Assembly: GCA_005880805.1 (NCBI GenBank)
Contig: VBFZ01000029.1
Location: 1-11,293, forward strand
Length of the DNA: 11,293 bases
Reading direction: 5' to 3'
Origin: Chloroflexota bacterium
GTDB taxonomy: Bacteria > Chloroflexota > Limnocylindria > Limnocylindrales > CSP1-4
In this document: positions 6,517 to 11,293 of the stretch, piece by piece
How the letters are laid out: the number at the start of each line of letters is the position of its first letter
How positions within the stretch are numbered: position 1 is the first letter of the stretch
The notes under the pieces: model-generated
Database searches by the model: none
What the model saw: the letters and a program-made list of their open reading frames with translations, nothing else
What the model was told of the DNA's origin: nothing
Program-made: the position numbers and the translations under genes

Positions 6517-8079
6517 TCAGTAGATCGCGGTCTCCGGTCCGACCGCCTCCAGCCAGGCCTTCACGTCGGCCACGAAGCGGCCGATCTGTGCCCCGTCTGT
6601 CGCCCGATGATCGAAGGCGACGGGCAGGTTCATGATCGAGCGGATCGCGATCACGTCGCCCTCTGGCGACTCCCGCACGACCGGCCGCTTCACGATCGCC
6701 TCCATGTTCACGATCGCGATCTGGGGCGTATTGACGATCGACTGGCTGGCGACCGAGCCGAACCAGCCCGTGTTGTTGACGGTAATCGTCCCGTCCTGCA
6801 GGTCGTTCAGTTGCAGGCGGTTGTTGCGCGCCCTCGAGGACACCTCCTGGACGGCCCGGTTCAGCCCGTTGATCGAGAGCTGGTCGGCGTCGTGGATGAC
6901 CGGCACGATCAGGCCGTTCTCGACGGCAATGGCAATGCCGACATTGATGCGCCGCTTGACGACCAGCCCGTCCTCGCTCCAGTGGGCGTTGACGGAGGGG
7001 TGCTTCCGGAGCGCCTCGACGACGCCCTTCACGATGAATGGGACGTAGCTGAGGTTCAGCCCCTCGCTGGCCTGGTACGCGCCCTTGGCCGAGTCGCGCA
7101 GCTTCACGAGCCCCGTGACGTCGACCTCCACGGTCGTGTATGCGTGCGGCACGGTCGACTTGCTGTGGACCATCGCCTTGGCGACGCCCTTGCGCATCTG
7201 CGTCCAGGGCACGAGCTGCTCGTCCTCGCCTGGGGCAAAGGTCGGCGCGGGTGTGGCGGGTGCCGCCGGTGCGGGTGCGGCGGCCGCCCCTGCTGCGGGT
7301 GCTCGCGCGGGCGCCGGAGCCGGCTGAGCCGAAGGTGTTCCCGCCGCGGGCGCCTGCGCTGCAGTCTGTCCACCGACCGGCTGGCCGGTGCGGACTGCCT
7401 CCACGTAGTTGAGGACGTCCTCGCGGCTGATCCGCCCACCGCCGCCGGTACCCACGATCATCGCGGGCGAAAGGCCATGCTCACGCAGCAGGCGGCGAAC
7501 CGCGGGCGTCATCCGCGCGTCCTCGCGACCGGGCAGTTCGGCGGCCTCCGAGCGAGTGGCGGTTGCGGCCTGGGCGGCCGGACGCTCCGCCATCGGGCTC
7601 GGCGTCGTGGTGCCCGCCCGCTCAAACGTCCGCTCCGGTCGCTCGTCCGAGCCCGCCGGCCCGTGTGTGGGCTCGGGCTGAGCGCCCTCGGACTGTGTCT
7701 TCTGCCCGGCCGGCTGCTCCGCCGCCGGCCTGGCTTCGGGCATGGCGGCTTCGACCTCCCGCGGCTCGACCCTCGCCCCGTCGGTGTCGGGCTCCGCCGC
7801 GGCCGCAGGCTTCTCGGTCGCCGTGGCGCTGGCGCCAGCTTCGCCGGCCTCCTCGATCACCGCGATCTCGGCGTTGTTGGGTACGGTCTCGCCTTCCTCG
7901 ACAAGGATCTCCTTCAGGACGCCCTCGTACGGCGACGGGACCTCCGCGTTGACCTTGTCCGTGATGACCTCGAGAAGTGGCTCGTACTTCGCGACCGTGT
8001 CGCCGGGCTTCTTGAGCCACTTGCCGATCGTCCCTTCGGCCACGCTCTCGCCGAGCTGGGGCATTGTCACCTTGGGCAC
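6517..8079 (-). CDS. Dihydrolipoamide acyltransferase, E2 component of a 2-oxoacid dehydrogenase complex
   Basis: The core subunit moves the acyl group from E1 to CoA on a swinging lipoyl arm. The 520 residues are in the standard order. A single lipoyl domain spans 1-78, with the modified lysine K42 in TDKVNAEV. A long Ala/Pro/Glu linker (about 80-187) leads to the peripheral-subunit-binding domain (188-227, MTPAVRRLLREHGLSP to ISREDVLNYVEA). A second Ala/Pro linker follows, then the catalytic domain (292-520) with the HxxxDG motif as HRATDG (H491, D495). GTG 8079 is chosen: it gives VPKVTMPQLGES, the usual E2 beginning, with AGGAG 8 nt upstream. ATG 8121 is a weaker alternative. Substrate (pyruvate, 2-oxoglutarate or branched-chain) cannot be decided. 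No E1 or E3 genes are in the window; the upstream neighbour diverges, so E2 heads its own unit, ahead of lipA. Confidence 0.95.
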   Translation of the reverse strand: MPKVTMPQLGESVAEGTIGKWLKKPGDTVAKYEPLLEVITDKVNAEVPSPYEGVLKEILVEEGETVPNNAEIAVIEEAGEAGASATATEKPAAAAEPDTDGARVEPREVEAAMPEARPAAEQPAGQKTQSEGAQPEPTHGPAGSDERPERTFERAGTTTPSPMAERPAAQAATATRSEAAELPGREDARMTPAVRRLLREHGLSPAMIVGTGGGGRISREDVLNYVEAVRTGQPVGGQTAAQAPAAGTPSAQPAPAPARAPAAGAAAAPAPAAPATPAPTFAPGEDEQLVPWTQMRKGVAKAMVHSKSTVPHAYTTVEVDVTGLVKLRDSAKGAYQASEGLNLSYVPFIVKGVVEALRKHPSVNAHWSEDGLVVKRRINVGIAIAVENGLIVPVIHDADQLSINGLNRAVQEVSSRARNNRLQLNDLQDGTITVNNTGWFGSVASQSIVNTPQIAIVNMEAIVKRPVVRESPEGDVIAIRSIMNLPVAFDHRATDGAQIGRFVADVKAWLEAVGPETAIY

Positions 8080-8087
8080 GACTGGAT

Positions 8088-8092
8088 CTCCT
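8088..8092 (-). promoter_or_regulatory. Shine-Dalgarno site of the E2 gene
   Basis: AGGAG on the minus strand, 8 nt before GTG 8079. It decides the start in favour of GTG at the first residue of the lipoyl domain over the upstream ATG 8121, which has only GGAG 6 nt before it. Confidence 0.7.
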
Positions 8093-8198
8093 CGCGGGCG
8101 GTTTCCGCTAGTTTCGCGCATCGAGCGCTCCACGGTCGAGCGCCCTCGGGTACCGGAGTCGACGGCACGGCTGGGTCGGCCGGGCGATGGCGGGCTCG
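8093..8198. other. Divergent intergenic region between the E2 and transporter genes
   Basis: The gap must hold the E2 promoter, but I find no convincing -10 box for E2. It contains a direct repeat of TCGAGCGC (8121-8128 and 8136-8143, 15 bp apart), the first copy overlapping the palindrome GAGCGCTC (8123-8130). A second short repeat is GTTTC at 8101 and 8111. A regulator-binding role is possible but unsupported beyond spacing. Confidence 0.3.
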
Positions 8199-8204
8199 TA
8201 TGAT
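8199..8204 (+). promoter_or_regulatory. Probable -10 box of the transporter-HEAT-cNMP gene (leaderless)
   Basis: TATGAT, one base from the consensus TATAAT, ending 9 nt before ATG 8214. Transcription would begin about three bases before the start codon. No ribosome binding site or clear -35 is seen. It is the best -10 match in the window. Confidence 0.55.
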
Positions 8205-8213
8205 CCGGACGCC

Positions 8214-11200
8214 ATGAAACGGCTGGCTCAACTCCTGGCGATCAGGCCCGGCGAAGGGCCACTGATCGCGCTGGTCGCGACCGTGTTCGCCACAGCCGAG
8301 GCCGCACGCGGGTTCGGCGAGATCGGCGCCGACACCCTCTTCCTGAGCCGCTTCGGCGCCGGCGCTCTCCCATACCTGTACGTGCTCCTCGGCTTCGTGA
8401 GCCTCGCCGTTGCGCTCGGCTACGGGGCCGCAATCGGCCGGCTGCGCCTGGGAGCGCTCTTCGTGGGGCTCCTCGGCGGCTTCGTGGTGGTTCTGGTGAT
8501 CCTCCGGCTGGCACTCATGACGGGAGCCCCGCTGGTTCTCCCGGTGACGTGGCTCACCGTGTACGTCCTGGGCGCGGTGCTCGTCACGCTGGTGTGGACC
8601 CTCGGCGGCTCGCTCCTTGATGCACGGCAGGCCAAGCGCCTCTTTCCGCTCTGCACGAGCGCCGCGATCCTGGGTGGCTTCGCTGGAACGCTCGCGGCGG
8701 GGCCGCTCGCCAGGCTGGCGGGGACCGAGAACCTGCTCCTCGCGGACGCGGCCCTCCTCGCCGTCGCGGCATCCATCACGGCCCGGGTCGCTCCGCGAAT
8801 CGCCGCCCGGCCCGCGGCTCCCAGTGCAGAACGCGCGTCACTGACTGCCGAGCTGCGCGCCGGCTACGACTACGTGCGGCGATCGCCCCTCATGCGACTC
8901 GTGGCCGTCGCGTATCTGCTCTTCGCCGTCCTGTACTTCGCGGTGACGTTCCCCTTCATGCGTGCGATCGCGGGCGCGTTCCGGTCGGAGGCCGACCTGG
9001 CGACCGCGCTCGGCCTGCTGTCCGCGGCGGTGACGGCCGCCTCGTTCGTCGTTTCGATCGCGCTGGCCAACCGCGTCTTCGCACGGTTCGGGGTCGCTTC
9101 GGCGGCGTTGGTGCTGCCGCTCGTGTACCTGGCCGGGTTCGGCCTGTGGATCGTCCAGTTCACGCTCGCAACGGCGGTCGTTTTCCGGTTCGCCCAGCAG
9201 GTCGCGCAGCGCGGGCTGTCGAACGCGGCGTGGAGTGCCTTCTACAACACCGTGCCCGCGGAACGGCGGCCGCAGGTGCTGGCCTTCAACGACGGCGTTC
9301 CCGGACAGCTCGGCATCGCGCTGTCCGGGTTGCTCCTGATCGCGGCCGGCTCCTTCCTGGCGCCGAACTACGTGTTCTGGCTTGGCGCCGCCGCTGCGCT
9401 CGCGCTGACGTGGGTGGTGCTCCAGATCCGGCGGCGTTATGCGGACACGCTGGTGCGCACACTTCGGGCCGGCCTTGCCGAACAGGTGCTCGAAGGCGGC
9501 CCCGGTCTCGGCGCCCTTGGCCGTGACCCGCGGGTGATCGAGCACCTCCGCGCGGCGCTCACGGACCCGAGCGCGGGCGTCCGCCGCCTGTCGGCCGACC
9601 TCCTGGGCCGCCTCGGGGCGCAGGAGGCCATTGACTCGCTCATGGGCCTGCTCGAGGACCAGGATCCGTCCGTGCGCAGCGCGGGGGTCGTAGCTCTCGC
9701 GAAGCTCCCCCTCGACGGGCGTGGTCGGGCCGCCGTGGAGGCGGCAAGTCGCGACCCCGATGCCGGGGTGCGGGCGTCCGCCGTCAGGGCCCTTGCCGTC
9801 CTCGATCCGGCGGCGGTCGAGCGTGAAGCCGATCGGCTGACGGGCGATCCCAGCCCACGCGTTCGCGCCGAGCTGTCGGTCGCACTCGTGGAGGCCGGCC
9901 AGGAAGACCGGCCGCATGCCATCCTCGGTTCGCTCCTCGAGTCGCGGTCCGCCGACGACCGGATCGCGGGCCTCCAGGCCGTCGAGCGCCTTGGCGGTCA
10001 CTCCCCCTCTCCCCGGATGGCGTTGCTGCTGGACGACCCCTCACCGAGAGTTCGCGCGGCGGCGGTAGGCGCGATCGCTGCTGTTGTGGACCCCGGTCTT
10101 CCCGATCCGCTTCCCTCCCTCGTAGCGGCGCTCGACGATCAGGCCCCGTCCGTGCGATTGGCCGCCGCACATGGACTCAATGGTCGCGGCGGTCGGACGA
10201 GTGAGGCACTCCTTGAAGTCCTCCGGACCGGAACCAGTCGCGCCCAGGACGCGGCGCTCCGTGCGCTCGACGGTCGCGGACTCGAGGTTCGCGAGGAGCT
10301 GCTCGCGTGGGCGGGCGGGCAGGTGGGGCGTGCCGGCGCGCTGCGCGAGCGAAGTGCGGCCCTGGGGCCAGCGACTACCCACGGCGAGGGTGCCTCCGCG
10401 GGGCCGGGCGACTCCTCCAGCGCCGAGTTCCTGAGGGCACTCCTTCGCCGGCGCGAGTGGCAGATCGAACAGCGGCTGCTGACGGCGCTGGCCGTCCTCG
10501 GCGCGCCGGCTGCCAGTGGCCTGATCAGGCGCTGCCTGAGGGCGAACGACCCACAGACCCGGGCCCAGGCAATCGAGGCGCTCGACTCGCTTGGCGATCG
10601 GACGCTGTCGAGGGAGATCGTGCGGCTGCTCGAGAGCGACCCTCAGCCCGGATCGGGCGACAGCCTCGTGACGCTGCAAGCCCTCAGCGAGGACCAGGAT
10701 CCATGGGTCCGGGCGCTGGCAACGCACGCCCTGTCCGCGTGGCTCGCACGGGAATGGCGGACCATTACGGAACGCGCTTCCCGCGACCCGGAGGCCGTCG
10801 TCCGATCCATCGTTTCCGAGGACGGGCCGGACGGATGGGCAGGAGCGAGCGCAAGAGGCGAGGGAGGCGCGGGAGGAGGAACCATGCCGCAGACCGGTGA
10901 GACACTCAGCGAGATCGACCGGATCCTGTTCCTCCGCCGCGTGCCGCTCTTCGGCGAGCTGGATCCCGAGGACCTGCAACGGATTGCATCGAGCGCAATC
11001 GAGCGCTTCTACCCAGGCGGCCAGGCCGTCGTCCGCGAGGGGGAGCTGGGCGACGAGCTCGTCGTCCTCGTGGAGGGCTCGGTCTTCGTCGTGAGAGGCG
11101 AAGGCGAGGAGGCGCGAGTGCTTCGAACGTATGAAGCTGGCGACCACATCGGCGAACTGGCCGTGCTGCGCGAGCGCCCGCGCGCCGCAACGGTCGTCGC

Positions 11201-11293
11201 CCAGGAACCGGGTGTCCGAGGCCTGGTGATCGACGGCGAAAGCCTGCGCGCGATCCTCCGGGAGCGGCCCGAAGCCGCCATGGCCATGCTCGC
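8214..11293 (+). CDS. Nucleotide-transporter-like membrane protein fused to HEAT repeats and a cyclic-nucleotide-binding domain (3' end outside window)
   Basis: One frame stays open from ATG 8214 to the window end, at least 1,026 codons. Residues 1-415 hold 10-12 hydrophobic helices, with TADTLFLSRFGAGALPYLY-like sequence at about 40-57 typical of ATP/ADP-translocase-like (Npt1/Npt2, NTT) and MFS-like proteins. Residues 438-856 contain about ten HEAT repeats, recognised by units such as DQDPSVRSAGVVALAKL, DPSPRVRAAAVGAIAAV and DQDPWVRALATHAL. After a Gly/Ala-rich linker a cyclic-nucleotide-binding domain begins near 903. Its phosphate-binding cassette GELAVLRERPRAATV has the Glu (E981) and Arg (R990) that grip cyclic nucleotide phosphate and ribose. 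The likely picture is a membrane carrier whose cytoplasmic scaffold is gated by cAMP or cGMP (inference). Transported substrate is unknown, and nucleotide transport is only suggested. The gene diverges from E2 and has a leaderless promoter. Confidence 0.85.
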   Translation, partial: MKRLAQLLAIRPGEGPLIALVATVFATAEAARGFGEIGADTLFLSRFGAGALPYLYVLLGFVSLAVALGYGAAIGRLRLGALFVGLLGGFVVVLVILRLALMTGAPLVLPVTWLTVYVLGAVLVTLVWTLGGSLLDARQAKRLFPLCTSAAILGGFAGTLAAGPLARLAGTENLLLADAALLAVAASITARVAPRIAARPAAPSAERASLTAELRAGYDYVRRSPLMRLVAVAYLLFAVLYFAVTFPFMRAIAGAFRSEADLATALGLLSAAVTAASFVVSIALANRVFARFGVASAALVLPLVYLAGFGLWIVQFTLATAVVFRFAQQVAQRGLSNAAWSAFYNTVPAERRPQVLAFNDGVPGQLGIALSGLLLIAAGSFLAPNYVFWLGAAAALALTWVVLQIRRRYADTLVRTLRAGLAEQVLEGGPGLGALGRDPRVIEHLRAALTDPSAGVRRLSADLLGRLGAQEAIDSLMGLLEDQDPSVRSAGVVALAKLPLDGRGRAAVEAASRDPDAGVRASAVRALAVLDPAAVEREADRLTGDPSPRVRAELSVALVEAGQEDRPHAILGSLLESRSADDRIAGLQAVERLGGHSPSPRMALLLDDPSPRVRAAAVGAIAAVVDPGLPDPLPSLVAALDDQAPSVRLAAAHGLNGRGGRTSEALLEVLRTGTSRAQDAALRALDGRGLEVREELLAWAGGQVGRAGALRERSAALGPATTHGEGASAGPGDSSSAEFLRALLRRREWQIEQRLLTALAVLGAPAASGLIRRCLRANDPQTRAQAIEALDSLGDRTLSREIVRLLESDPQPGSGDSLVTLQALSEDQDPWVRALATHALSAWLAREWRTITERASRDPEAVVRSIVSEDGPDGWAGASARGEGGAGGGTMPQTGETLSEIDRILFLRRVPLFGELDPEDLQRIASSAIERFYPGGQAVVREGELGDELVVLVEGSVFVVRGEGEEARVLRTYEAGDHIGELAVLRERPRAATVVAQEPGVRGLVIDGESLRAILRERPEAAMAML
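10872..10886 (+). promoter_or_regulatory. Internal ribosome-binding-site-like sequence and in-frame ATG before the cyclic-nucleotide-binding domain
   Basis: GGAGG (10872-10876) lies 7 nt before the in-frame ATG 10884, about 12 codons ahead of the cyclic-nucleotide-binding domain. This is one of the strongest Shine-Dalgarno/start pairs in the window. In the long protein it simply encodes part of a Gly-rich linker (GGAGGGTM). It could let the domain be made alone as well, or be the relic of a separate gene joined in frame to the transporter. The Gly-rich linker alone could also explain the GGA codons. Confidence 0.45.

Noticed and set aside
5108..6523. 471-codon plus-strand frame antisense to lipA
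   Set aside because: The lipA cysteine motifs on the other strand settle the coding frame.
7230..7350. Repetitive GCG/GCC-rich stretch
   Set aside because: It encodes the Ala/Pro-rich inter-domain linker of E2 and is not a separate repeat element.
6478..8217. 579-codon open frame on the plus strand, antisense to the E2 gene
   Set aside because: Arg/Gly/Leu-rich shadow frame with no recognisable domain. The minus strand has all E2 motifs, so this is a by-product of high GC.
8838..10001. 387-codon open frame on the minus strand, opposite the HEAT region
   Set aside because: Highly charged, low-complexity product without motifs. The plus-strand frame shows clear TM and HEAT periodicity.
10041..11147. 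368-codon minus-strand frame opposite the end of the HEAT and cNMP region
   Set aside because: No family features; it is antisense to a domain with an intact PRAAT cassette.

Overview
The window is GC-rich (roughly 68-70% by eye) bacterial DNA in which genes are packed on both strands. There are no rRNA, tRNA, CRISPR or IS features. The codon choice, the SufR-type regulator, the DinB/YfiT-type protein, an E2/LipA pair and a very large transporter-HEAT-cyclic-nucleotide-domain protein fit an uncultivated member of the Chloroflexota or a related GC-rich terrabacterial lineage. That placement is inference; nothing here fixes the taxon.

Layout. (1) 1-444, plus strand: the end of a sortase whose start lies outside the window. 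(2) 441-2067, minus strand: a two-gene unit, an acyl-CoA dehydrogenase followed by a double-ACT-domain protein with a good ribosome binding site. The ACT gene and the sortase converge so tightly that their stop codons share the bases CTAG. (3) 2181-2889, plus strand: a SufR-like winged-helix regulator, divergent from the dehydrogenase. Its DNA-binding half and its cysteine half lie in different frames. (4) 2939-3994, minus strand: an adenosine-deaminase-family enzyme with one altered active-site residue. (5) 4081-8079, minus strand: reading from the high end, a 2-oxoacid dehydrogenase E2 subunit, a 25-codon orphan of a sugar-nucleotide-epimerase-type Rossmann N-terminus, lipoyl synthase lipA, a DinB-like protein and a one-TM hypothetical protein. 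(6) 8214 to the window end, plus strand: one uninterrupted frame of more than 1,026 codons. It encodes a 10-12 TM nucleotide-transporter-like domain, about ten HEAT repeats and a cyclic-nucleotide-binding domain with an intact phosphate-binding cassette.

Working together. LipA makes the lipoyl cofactor that E2 carries on its N-terminal domain, so their adjacency is functional. The acyl-CoA dehydrogenase and ACT protein may act together in amino-acid or acyl-CoA catabolism (inference).

Control. Five genes that head a transcription unit have a TANNNT -10 box ending 6-9 nt before the start codon, as expected for leaderless mRNAs. Several others (ACT, E2, the TM protein, and the proposed DinB start) have Shine-Dalgarno sequences instead. 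The most notable items are the transporter-HEAT-cNMP protein, with its buried ribosome binding site just before the cyclic-nucleotide domain, the split SufR-like regulator, and the orphan Rossmann fragment.
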